Source: Dyadobacter sp. CY345 (GTDB lineage Bacteria; Bacteroidota; Bacteroidia; Cytophagales; Spirosomataceae). Taken from it: a stretch of 64,000 bases of DNA. Under the pieces are notes generated by a model. That model worked only from the letters and a program-made list of their open reading frames with translations. It was not told where the DNA came from and did not search any database. Shown piece after piece: positions 26,024-33,668 of this stretch. Both the position numbers and the translations under genes were made by a program. The DNA lies in the NCBI RefSeq assembly GCF_021502725.1, contig NZ_JAKFFS010000004.1, forward strand, positions 558,001 through 622,000. The letters run 5' to 3'. The stretch's first letter is position 1. The number at the start of each line of letters is the position of its first letter.

Positions 26024-26469
26024 ATCTTTTTTTTTAAATTTTCTTCACAACCAAAATGGTAATGATAATTTAATTGAGAAGCTATCCTTATACGATTTAT
26101 GATCAACCGATTAATTTCAATAAACACGAATGATGTCAAATGAACAAACTGATTGCTTTAAGGGATAAGGATGTCTTTTTAAGCTGTTCAGCTGCTGTAA
26201 GTTGTAGAAAAGGGCATTGCTAGCATAACTGTTTTGCTTTAAGTAGATCAATGTGTATTACAATTGATCCAAAATAGTTACCTGAAGAAATAATTCAGGT
26301 AAAAGGGCTTACAAAACTTCTAGGTAAGCTCAGGAAGAATTATACTTAATATCGTGTTTCATCACATTGTCTTTTTAATTACCAGAACAAAGATGAGAGA
26401 ACACAGAATATTTAAGAAGAGATATTTTGGAACTTATTTTTCAGTTATTTGAATAAATAAGTTCTTTTT
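26024..26469. promoter_or_regulatory. Long leader upstream of the RepA-like gene, candidate origin
   Basis: A 446-bp stretch without a convincing gene. It contains a perfect 9-bp inverted repeat, TTACCTGAA/TTCAGGTAA at 26278-26302, followed directly by GCTTAC/GTAAGC at 26307-26329; the two hairpins share GGTAA. Upstream of a RepA-like gene, such structures fit an origin, an antisense RNA target or an attenuator. Which one cannot be told from sequence. Confidence 0.4.
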
Positions 26470-27423
26470 TTATTCTTGTTTAAGGACTTTTTTTGCAGTA
26501 GAGTACCATTTCTTTATATTGGATTCTTCGGAACCTGGAACATTGAGATCAGTATTTATTTTATAACCACTTTCTCTTAATAAAGCAATATAGATACCAT
26601 AAATCTCCCTGAGCACAACTCTTTTTTGTTTCTTGATAAATTCTGATTTTATGAGCTCTATAAAATTGTAGCAGAATAAGTGATGAGGATTTATAATATT
26701 TCTTTCAGACCGCTGCTTATAAAATAACAGGTCAAAGCCTTCTATTCCTAGGTCTTCATAGAGTTCATCAGGATTTGATTTCATAGTATTAGCATATTTT
26801 AAAATAATCTTCAATATGGGGTTTATGCTATACTGATCTTTGCTTAGGTATTCAATAGTTACGTTTTCGTTAATCGATTCGTCCCTAAATGTGAAAGACA
26901 CTTTTTCTAAGATAGATTTAGGAACCTCATTGCTTAAAGGATTTGCCTGTAAGTCATTATAATAGTCGTATTGATCTTTCAAGAGCTGATATAACCTGAT
27001 AAATTTGTTAAATTCTTCAATATCTCTGCTTATTAAACTTTTACTTTTCTGTAAATTATCAAGATGCTTAATCTGTCTAGTAGTTTTAGCTTTTCCCCAT
27101 ATTCCTTTACATAATAAAATCATCACTAAAAGTTCATAGTCCTGTAATCCAACAGCTTTAATGACTTCTTTATGTTTAAAAAAGATTTCATTTTTTACAG
27201 CATATTTAATAAGGTAATCTAGGTCAAACCGCTTTAAGTTCTTAGAAGTGGCTTCATCAATAACTATTAACTGAAAATCTGCATTTTCCTGATTCAAACC
27301 CCCATTTTCATGTAATCTAATATCTTTATAACTTACCCCTTCGATCGCATATTCTCCGAGGTAAGTCATTATCGATTCTATTATTGATCCTTTATAGCCG
27401 TCTTCTTCATGATTTGTCTCCAC
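26470..27423 (-). CDS. Unknown protein co-transcribed with the integrase
   Basis: A 317-residue soluble, mostly helical protein (METNHEEDGYKGSIIESIMTYLGEYAI) rich in K, I, L and N. No ATPase, nuclease or helix-turn-helix motif stands out. Its start overlaps the integrase stop by 17 bp, so it is translated with the integrase and in the same direction. Directionality factors are usually far smaller, so an excisionase is unlikely; a recombination accessory or target-selection protein is possible. I do not recognise a family. Confidence 0.65.
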   Translation of the reverse strand: METNHEEDGYKGSIIESIMTYLGEYAIEGVSYKDIRLHENGGLNQENADFQLIVIDEATSKNLKRFDLDYLIKYAVKNEIFFKHKEVIKAVGLQDYELLVMILLCKGIWGKAKTTRQIKHLDNLQKSKSLISRDIEEFNKFIRLYQLLKDQYDYYNDLQANPLSNEVPKSILEKVSFTFRDESINENVTIEYLSKDQYSINPILKIILKYANTMKSNPDELYEDLGIEGFDLLFYKQRSERNIINPHHLFCYNFIELIKSEFIKKQKRVVLREIYGIYIALLRESGYKINTDLNVPGSEESNIKKWYSTAKKVLKQE

Positions 27424-28648
27424 TGAATTTTGTTAAAAGATTAGAATATTGTTTCCTTGATTCATTTTCAAAACTGTCCAGATAATTCTCAGTAGTCTGA
27501 AAACTACTGTGTCCCAAACTCTCGGAGATGTATTCCAATGGAGCTCCGCTACGTTTTAAAACAGTTGAAAATGAATGTCTCGCCGTATAAGAGGTAATCG
27601 GTTTTGTTATACTTAAATCCTCTCCAATCTCCTTCATGTATTTATTAACAGACTTAACAAGGTACTGAATTAACTCTCTTTCTCTCTGCGCGGTAACATT
27701 TTCAGGCAAAATAGGGAAAATGTAGGTTAAAGGTGTTACTTCTGGTTGACTCCACTTTTTAATTATTGCTTTCGCATAGTCAGTTAGGTGTATGCTGATG
27801 AATTTTTGGTTTGCTTTGGTTGATCGTTTTGTTTTTGCACGTATAATTGTAAGATTGTCCCCATCTAAATCCTTATAACGTAATCTACTAATATCTTTCA
27901 AATTTAAACCGTTACACAAATAGGAAAAGATCCAGAAGTCTTTTGCTCTATCCATACTTGATCCATGGACAGTTTGGTATGTGAAGATTTTCTCAATATC
28001 CGACAGTATTAGAGCTTTTTTAATATTTCGTCCCGCAGGAATTTGGAATTTTGATTTTTTAAAAGGATACAGCTCTTGTTTAACGAATTTTGCTTCGATT
28101 GCTTGGTTGTAAATTGTTCTTAATGACCGAAGGTAGATTCCAACAGTAGTCATTGATTTTCCGTTGTTGACCATGAATCGTTCATATGCATTTAAAAACT
28201 CTGGTGTAATCTCTTCAAAGGTCAGTTTTACTTTAAATTTTTTCAGGGAATTTAGTGTGCATTCGTACGATGACGCGGTGGAAAGGCGGTCTTCGGATTT
28301 TAATTGAGCAACGTACTTTGAGAGTAATCCGTAAACACCTCTTGGTTGAATCTCTTCTGGTTTTGCAAGAAATAATTTTTCAAATGCTGAGATGCTAAAC
28401 TCTGTCATTTCCTTGTATATATTTTCAGCTTTTGTTTCGAGTGATTTAATCTTTAACTTCGCATCTTTAAGGTGAATTAGTTTTGAGGTATTTAGTTTAT
28501 TAAAATCTTCTCTGCTTAGATCAATTCCTATATTTATGTATTTCCTCTTACGATTGTAAGCAATCCGAAGTTTTAAGGGAAAGGTTCCGTTTGACTTTTC
28601 TCGACGATCGTCAAGAACTACTAAAAATGTTGGTTTTGAGATTCCCAT
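27407..28648 (-). CDS. int: Tyrosine recombinase integrase
   Basis: A 413-residue integrase of the Bacteroidota type. Residues 1-90 are the arm-binding domain (FLVVLDDRREKSNGTFPLKLRIAY), 100-195 the SAM-like core-binding domain, and 210-400 the catalytic domain. Catalytic residues visible are Lys near 272-274 (AKTKRST), Arg357 in YTARHSF, His380 in LGHSS and nucleophile Tyr389 (TTENYL). The usual first Arg position is Asn/Leu in CNGLNLKDISRLRY, as in CTnDOT-type integrases where this Arg is also replaced, and Tyr354 stands where box II often has His. It starts 148 bp inside the right att repeat. Confidence 0.95.
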   Translation of the reverse strand: MGISKPTFLVVLDDRREKSNGTFPLKLRIAYNRKRKYINIGIDLSREDFNKLNTSKLIHLKDAKLKIKSLETKAENIYKEMTEFSISAFEKLFLAKPEEIQPRGVYGLLSKYVAQLKSEDRLSTASSYECTLNSLKKFKVKLTFEEITPEFLNAYERFMVNNGKSMTTVGIYLRSLRTIYNQAIEAKFVKQELYPFKKSKFQIPAGRNIKKALILSDIEKIFTYQTVHGSSMDRAKDFWIFSYLCNGLNLKDISRLRYKDLDGDNLTIIRAKTKRSTKANQKFISIHLTDYAKAIIKKWSQPEVTPLTYIFPILPENVTAQRERELIQYLVKSVNKYMKEIGEDLSITKPITSYTARHSFSTVLKRSGAPLEYISESLGHSSFQTTENYLDSFENESRKQYSNLLTKFSGDKS

Positions 28649-28658
28649 TTTAACTTAA

Positions 28659-28684
28659 AATTTGATACACAATTTGATACACAA
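28659..28684 (+). promoter_or_regulatory. Candidate integrase arm sites, right end
   Basis: Tandem 13-bp units AATTTGATACACA and ATTTGATACACAA lie 10 bp upstream of the integrase start codon and match the pair at 1115-1140 in the same orientation, with one mismatch. Their position between the integrase start and the att repeat means integrase binding here could also repress its own promoter. Confidence 0.6.
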
Positions 28685-28796
28685 CTAAGAAAGTTGCTTA
28701 TATCTCGCTCAGTCCCCAAAAAGACTAAAAGAGTATAAGTGATTCTTAGTCAATGATATATTAAGTGTCGATTTGGAGCTTGGATTCGTCGTGGTT

Positions 28797-28890
28797 TGAC
28801 TGTTAATCAGAGGGTCGTTGGTTCGAGCCCAACTTCGGGAGCCCTGAATGACAAGCACTTATCAATTTTTGGTAAGTGCTTTTTTTGTTC
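28797..28890 (+). repeat. attR: 94-bp direct repeat, tRNA-Asn 3' fragment and terminator
   Basis: This copy is identical to 1013-1106. It contains the tRNA 3' half from the anticodon arm and the terminator hairpin (AAGCACTTA/TAAGTGCTT at 28853-28881), but not the 5' half, so it is not a functional tRNA. Chromosomal sequence resumes at 28891. Confidence 0.95.
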
Positions 28891-29135
28891 ATCTCAGTTT
28901 TAGCCGTTTTTTGAATGAGATAATGAATATTTCATATTAGCCGGCGATAAGGAAACTACTACTAAGACTTGACTTCCTGAGCATTATTTAAACCAAATGA
29001 ACCACCCTTTCAGAGCTGTTCTAGTTTGGATTTAGATAAAAACAATAAAAGGATTTCATAGTTTATTGGAAACAGTAGGCAAGGTCTAAGGCCTTAATGT
29101 TTGAAATTTAATAAAATATTAACTGATAAAAGTTT

Positions 29136-30098
29136 ATGGCAATTACATACTGGGTGGGGTCTTCCAATCATGGTCACATAAGTAACCCGCAAAACATGTT
29201 GAAGGATTTTATTCAGCAAAACTATTGGGCTACCGATATAAACTTGAAAAATCGGCTTAACAAAAATATTTTGGCGGCGTTGAAGGCCATTAAAATTAAT
29301 GATCGGTTTTCCGTTAGCAGCTTGCGTAACAGATACCAGGAGGTTGATGTCAAAGTTACGGGTACTGTTACCGGTATCGATGACGCTGAGAATGGAAGAC
29401 TGGAAATTGCCTGGGACGAAAATCAGGATTTATATTCCGGCATTATACCGGTAGGTACTAAAAACGAAAACTGGCACCAGACACTTTTCCAGGTAACGAC
29501 AGCTGAAAATATCACGCTGATCTTTCCGGATTCGATGATCAACAAAAAAGCAGCGCGTATATCATCGAATGAGCTTGAATGGAAACGCCCGTCAGGAATG
29601 GTTGGAAAAGCTACTACAAAGGATTCACAGGAAGCGCAGTTCGGTTATGGCCTTGACGAATGGCTTTTTGATACCAGCAAATTAATAGATGGCTTTCATT
29701 ATGGCTTCCTGGAACCAATCCGTAAGGGACAAGCCGCTCATGCCAATAAAACATATCCGGTTTGGTTATACTCAACCCATGGGATAACAAAGAAACATTA
29801 CTGGATTGGCGAGATTAAAAAGGCAATCGTAATAGATGAGGCTGAGGCTGCTTTGATTAAGAAAAAATATCAGGAGCTGGGCTGGCTTAAACAAATGGAA
29901 GGTGAGATAACTTCTTCCGGCGAAAACGCAGAAGGTTTTTCAGATTTGACCGGATTTAACTTATTCAACATTAAATTCAAACCTGAGGATTTGATCCTAA
30001 ATAAGGAAGTTGTTGAATTGGCAGATACGCATCCGGTAAACAAAATCAAAAAATATACGCTGACTAACTTTACTGAGGCTTTTATAGTTGGTAAGTAA
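29136..30098 (+). CDS. Unknown protein, possible PUA-like modification reader
   Basis: A 320-residue protein, the first gene to the right of the element. The N-terminus (MAITYWVGSSNHGHISNPQNMLKDFI) is followed by a basic region. The middle FGYGLDEWLFDTSKLIDGFHYGFLEPIRKG and YPVWLYSTHGITKKHYWIGEIKKAI resemble a domain I associate with modification-dependent HNH endonucleases, in which a PUA-like reader precedes the nuclease. No HNH or PD-(D/E)xK motif is present in the C-terminal 90 residues, so it may be a lone reader or the remains of one. Function not established. A hairpin terminator follows at 30127. Confidence 0.5.
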   Translation: MAITYWVGSSNHGHISNPQNMLKDFIQQNYWATDINLKNRLNKNILAALKAIKINDRFSVSSLRNRYQEVDVKVTGTVTGIDDAENGRLEIAWDENQDLYSGIIPVGTKNENWHQTLFQVTTAENITLIFPDSMINKKAARISSNELEWKRPSGMVGKATTKDSQEAQFGYGLDEWLFDTSKLIDGFHYGFLEPIRKGQAAHANKTYPVWLYSTHGITKKHYWIGEIKKAIVIDEAEAALIKKKYQELGWLKQMEGEITSSGENAEGFSDLTGFNLFNIKFKPEDLILNKEVVELADTHPVNKIKKYTLTNFTEAFIVGK

Positions 30099-30126
30099 GT
30101 TGCTTGTTGTCAAATACGTAAGATTA

Positions 30127-30157
30127 GAGCACTTAGCCATTTGCCGCTGAGTGCTTT
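30127..30157 (+). terminator. Terminator after the gene at 29136
   Basis: AGCACTTAGC at 30128 pairs with GCTGAGTGCT around 30145-30154 with minor mismatches, followed by a run of T. It lies 30 bp after the stop codon at 30098. Confidence 0.65.
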
Positions 30158-30386
30158 TTTATTGTTCACCGCTGAGAATTGCCCAACAAAGTTACAAACT
30201 CCAAAAAAATACGAAGATTGAAATTATAATCCGCTAATAATAAGCTAAATACGATTACGAAATCTCTTGATTTTTCCGCACTTTCGCTTTTTAATAATCG
30301 TTATTGTGTATAGATTGCAAAATAATTTACGAATCTAATTTTCGTTATAGAATGAATAGTTTAGCCCGCATTTAATCGTTGCCATT

Positions 30387-30881
30387 ATGATATCAGCAGA
30401 GATTGTAGCAAAGGAATTTGTGCGGATGGGTTCTTCGTCAGAAAGCCCTGTGACACAAATGAAATTGCAGAAAATGGTCTTTTTTGCACACGGGCTACAT
30501 TTGGCTCTTTACGATACGCCGTTATGTAGCGAGCCATTTTTTGCCTGGAAATTTGGCCCCGTTATTCCTTCCATTTATCAGCTTTATAAAATGTGGGGGA
30601 GCAGCCCGATTATTGACCAGCCTGCTACTTTTAAAATTTCAGAAGCTTCCGCGGTTTCTGAAAGTTATACCTTATCTTCAACAGAAACTGAGGCCATTGA
30701 ATATACCTGGGAGATCACTAAAAACCTTGATGGCGTGACGCTCTCCAACTGGTCGCATGCTGCGAATTCGCCATGGGCACAAGCTTATGCAAAAGGTGAA
30801 AATACAATAATTTCCAACGACGTTATTAAGGAATATTTTGAGCAAAATCTCATCAGACAATCCATCCGCGCCCAGTCCTGA
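30387..30881 (+). CDS. SocA/GepA-like Panacea-domain antitoxin
   Basis: A 164-residue protein of the DUF4065/Panacea family, recognised from ISAEIVAKEFVRMG, SPVTQMKLQKMVFFAHGLHLALYDTPL and FFAWKFGPVIPSIYQLYKMWG. Panacea domains (SocA, GepA) act as antitoxins able to neutralise very different toxins encoded beside them. The C-terminal helices (TEAIEYTWEITKNLDGVTLSNWSHAANSPWAQAY) also fit. The downstream membrane-protein frame overlaps it by 44 bp, so the pair is probably one toxin-antitoxin operon, with this gene first. Confidence 0.8.
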   Translation: MISAEIVAKEFVRMGSSSESPVTQMKLQKMVFFAHGLHLALYDTPLCSEPFFAWKFGPVIPSIYQLYKMWGSSPIIDQPATFKISEASAVSESYTLSSTETEAIEYTWEITKNLDGVTLSNWSHAANSPWAQAYAKGENTIISNDVIKEYFEQNLIRQSIRAQS

Positions 30882-31374
30882 GCAAATCGTTGCACACGGG
30901 ATCCAGATGGTTCAGGAAGCGGGACATGAGAGCGGAGCCAAGGAAGCGAATTCGGTAACAACGGAGATGTTGTTGCAGGAAATACGGAATTTACAGGAAG
31001 TTCGGCACCTGGATAAAGAAAAAGACATATCGCTTCAGATGCAAATTGCCCAGTTGCAGGGCGTAATCCAGGATATCAGTGAAAGAAAGAAGTATGCGGC
31101 CCGTATTTTTCAGCTGGTTGCTACCTTTCTTTTTATCGTTATTTTTATTGTCTGGCTTCATGGTGTTGAGGATTTTTATTTGATCAATCCATTCCATGGC
31201 GGATTTTTAAAAGGGCCGGATCATTTCGAGTTTTCTTTTCAGCTGTCGGATACTGTGATCGTAACCCTACTGACAACCACAACGGCTAACGTGGTTGCGT
31301 TTTTTATCCTTGTAACGAAGTACTTATTTCCCAATTCAACAAGTTTTAGTAAGGGCCCCGATCAGATTAATTGA
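30838..31374 (+). CDS. Two-TM membrane protein, possible toxin partner
   Basis: A 178-residue frame from the TTG at 30838, overlapping the antitoxin gene; an ATG at 30907 would give a shorter version of 155 residues. An N-terminal charged helical region (EMLLQEIRNLQEVRHLDKEKDISLQMQIAQLQG) precedes two hydrophobic segments at about 90-108 (FQLVATFLFIVIFIVW) and 138-162 (VIVTLLTTTTANVVAFFILV). A membrane toxin neutralised by the upstream Panacea antitoxin is my working idea. No toxin domain is recognised, so it could instead be an accessory membrane protein. Start uncertain. Confidence 0.55.
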   Translation: MSKISSDNPSAPSPEQIVAHGIQMVQEAGHESGAKEANSVTTEMLLQEIRNLQEVRHLDKEKDISLQMQIAQLQGVIQDISERKKYAARIFQLVATFLFIVIFIVWLHGVEDFYLINPFHGGFLKGPDHFEFSFQLSDTVIVTLLTTTTANVVAFFILVTKYLFPNSTSFSKGPDQIN

Positions 31375-31408
31375 TAAACCGCATCATTTACAATCGGTAG
31401 AAGAATTC

Positions 31409-32890
31409 TTAGTCCAGCGACGTCAAAAATGTATGCGCAGTATTCAATAACCTTTTCTGTTTCTCAGTTTCCATTTTATCAAAACTACCAACGAGCATTC
31501 CCAGTCGTGGATTTTTTGTGAAAAAGGTGCGGTGCACGTGCATAAAACGCCAGAAAAGTGAATCCCAAATTTCCTGCCACGGCCCTTTTTCGTAATTGCT
31601 CATTTTCATGATGTAATTACTTCCGGCAATGTAAGGCTTGGTTGATAACATACCGCCGTCTGCAAACTGGCTCATCGCATAAACATTCGGCACCATCACC
31701 CAATCGTAGGCGTCGATAAACAATTCCATAAACCATTGGTAAACATCATCCGGGTCGAATTCACATAATAACATGAAATTCCCTAAGACCATCAGTCGCT
31801 CGATATGATGGCAATATCCGCGCTCTAAAACTTTTTTGATTGTCTGATCCACAGGCTCAATTCCAGTTGTGCCGTCATAGAAAGATTTCGGTATCTTTCG
31901 GGTGAAATTCCAGTAGTTTTTGGTTCTCGCTATGGAACCGTTACGTTCGTAATATCCGCGCATAAACTCACGCCAGCCAATCAACTGCCGGATAAATCCT
32001 TCGGTGGTATTTAAAGGGATATCGTTTTTCTCAGAATAATCCAGTGCCGCTTTAATAATCTGATCGGGCGTTATTAATCCGATATTTAACATCGGCGTCA
32101 GCACGCTATGATGCAGAATACTTTCATCCTTAACAATTGCATCCTCATAAGGCCCGAATTCCTGAAAACGATCATCGAGAAACGCTTTAAGCCAGGTTTC
32201 GGTCGTTTTAAAGTCCTGCGGATAAAATGGATATTTGGTCAGGTTACCGAGATTGTCCTTGAAATTTTCCTGAACATAAGTTTTTGCTTCTTCGTAAAAC
32301 GCAGTCGTTTCAGGGTAAGTAATATGCGGCGGTTCTTTTTTGCGTGGATATTTTTTGCGGTTATCAACGTCATAACTCCACGAACCACCAACCGGCTCGT
32401 TATTTTTATCGACTAAAATCTGACGTTTTTTTCGTTCCTGAATGTAAAATTCTGTCTGGAAAAACTTCTTCTTTTTGTCATGAAAAAAGACGCCCAGTTC
32501 TTCTTTACTATTCAAAAATAAAGGATTTCTGTATTGAATTATTTCGATGTCTGCTTTGCCGGAAGCAGTAATCAATCGCTGTTCAAGCCAGTTATCAGTT
32601 GGATCAATATAATGTATAGTTTTGATTTTTTTTGAAGCCAGTGCAGCGATCAGTTTTCGTATATCTGAAAGCGGATCAATGGCTTCAATGTAATTTACCT
32701 CCACATTTTTTGTTCCCAGATAAGTTGCATAACATTTCATCGTCGCCCGGTGAAAGGCGATTTTTTGTTTGTGGAATTTAAACTGATTGAAATACAATTC
32801 CTCTTCCACCAGATAAACCGGAAAACCATTTTCAGCGATCGGGCTTTTTTCAAACAGCTGATGTGGAAATATAATATTAACTGCTTCCAT
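31409..32890 (-). CDS. Cryptochrome/photolyase family protein, PhrB-like
   Basis: A member of the deoxyribodipyrimidine photolyase-related group (COG3046), to which bacterial (6-4) photolyases such as PhrB belong. Started at the ATG at 32890 ([13 protein letters not shown]), 493 residues; the frame is open 17 codons further. The FAD-binding half has [51 protein letters not shown] and [21 protein letters not shown]. The PhrB group coordinates an Fe-S cluster with four cysteines, but only three cysteines occur in the whole protein and none near the C-terminus, so the cluster is probably absent. It is the last gene of a minus-strand cluster with a flavin reductase and a photolyase-like protein. 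Confidence 0.85.
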   Translation of the reverse strand: MEAVNIIFPHQLFEKSPIAENGFPVYLVEEELYFNQFKFHKQKIAFHRATMKCYATYLGTKNVEVNYIEAIDPLSDIRKLIAALASKKIKTIHYIDPTDNWLEQRLITASGKADIEIIQYRNPLFLNSKEELGVFFHDKKKKFFQTEFYIQERKKRQILVDKNNEPVGGSWSYDVDNRKKYPRKKEPPHITYPETTAFYEEAKTYVQENFKDNLGNLTKYPFYPQDFKTTETWLKAFLDDRFQEFGPYEDAIVKDESILHHSVLTPMLNIGLITPDQIIKAALDYSEKNDIPLNTTEGFIRQLIGWREFMRGYYERNGSIARTKNYWNFTRKIPKSFYDGTTGIEPVDQTIKKVLERGYCHHIERLMVLGNFMLLCEFDPDDVYQWFMELFIDAYDWVMVPNVYAMSQFADGGMLSTKPYIAGSNYIMKMSNYEKGPWQEIWDSLFWRFMHVHRTFFTKNPRLGMLVGSFDKMETEKQKRLLNTAHTFLTSLD

Positions 32891-33026
32891 GAATTTTGTT
32901 TTTATTCCCCCGGCATTTATCGCTGCAATACTTAACTTCATCCCAAACTTTTTCCCACTTTTTTCGCCACGAAAATGGCCTGCCGCAAACGACGCATATT
33001 TTTTCCGGCAAGTGCTCTTTTTTCAT

Positions 33027-33668
33027 TTAATCGTTTTTTGAAAAATCGGGCAGTGCATTTGGTCTAGCATAAGGAAACGCCGCTATTTTTTCCAGTTTGT
33101 AATAGGTGTTTAATCCTGAAATTCCAACGTCGTTCGGCTCGCTCAGATCAATTTGTCCCTGATCGTCCATCGCCGTATCCGGGATGATCAAATGTTCAAC
33201 TTCACCGATGATCAGAACCGTTCCATTGAGCTCAATGGGAATTGTCTGAACAATTTTCATTCCCAGTTTTACCGTACTTTCTTTAACAAAGGGCGCTTTG
33301 TGATTTGCAATAAATTCTTCCGTCAAAGCACATTTGTCAAACTCTGATTCATCACGTCCGAACTTCGCTGAGGTATAATGCGCCTGCTCGATAAAAGATT
33401 CGTGAATATGGTTGATCGTATAAACACCGTTTTCTTTGATATTGTCAAAAGTATGCTGTCCGGCTTCACGGTCAGGTCTTAAAATAAAACCGATCAGTGC
33501 CGGATTACTTCCCAAATGAATGACAGAACTGAAAATTGCCAGATTGGTTTTTCCATCATTTGATATCGTTCCGATCAGATTCGCAGGTTTTATACCGGTT
33601 ATCGAATTAATGATATTTAACCGTTTGATTTTTTCTGTATTTTGAATGTCCTCTTTTGTAAGATGCAT
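33027..33668 (-). CDS. Flavin reductase family protein
   Basis: A 213-residue flavin reductase-like protein with the split barrel that binds FMN. Visible features are IINSITGIKPANLIGTISNDGKTNLAIFSSVIHLGSNPALIGFILRPD, the GQHTFDNIKENGVYTINHI stretch, FIEQAHYTSAKF, and the C-terminal GLNTYYKLEKIAAFPYARP. It sits between two photolyase-family genes on the same strand; the stop of the upstream gene abuts its start. Flavin reductases of this kind occur beside photolyases in many Bacteroidota, possibly keeping the flavin reduced, which is inferred from context. Confidence 0.85.
   Translation of the reverse strand: MHLTKEDIQNTEKIKRLNIINSITGIKPANLIGTISNDGKTNLAIFSSVIHLGSNPALIGFILRPDREAGQHTFDNIKENGVYTINHIHESFIEQAHYTSAKFGRDESEFDKCALTEEFIANHKAPFVKESTVKLGMKIVQTIPIELNGTVLIIGEVEHLIIPDTAMDDQGQIDLSEPNDVGISGLNTYYKLEKIAAFPYARPNALPDFSKND

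Larger units (their letters stand above)
1013..28890. mobile_element. Integrative element at tRNA-Asn, about 27.8 kb
   Basis: Two identical 94-bp direct repeats, one being the 3' half of tRNA-Asn with its terminator, delimit a 27,784-bp unit. A tyrosine recombinase reads inward from the right end. Tandem 13-bp direct repeats sit just inside both boundaries, as expected for integrase arm sites. The interior is clearly AT-richer than the flanks. It carries an integrase, a RepA-like ATPase, a Sak4-like recombination block, an XRE repressor and defence cargo. I see no relaxase, type IV secretion, capsid, portal or terminase gene, so it may depend on a helper for transfer or be a satellite-type island. 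Excision and mobility are inferred, not shown. Confidence 0.93.
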
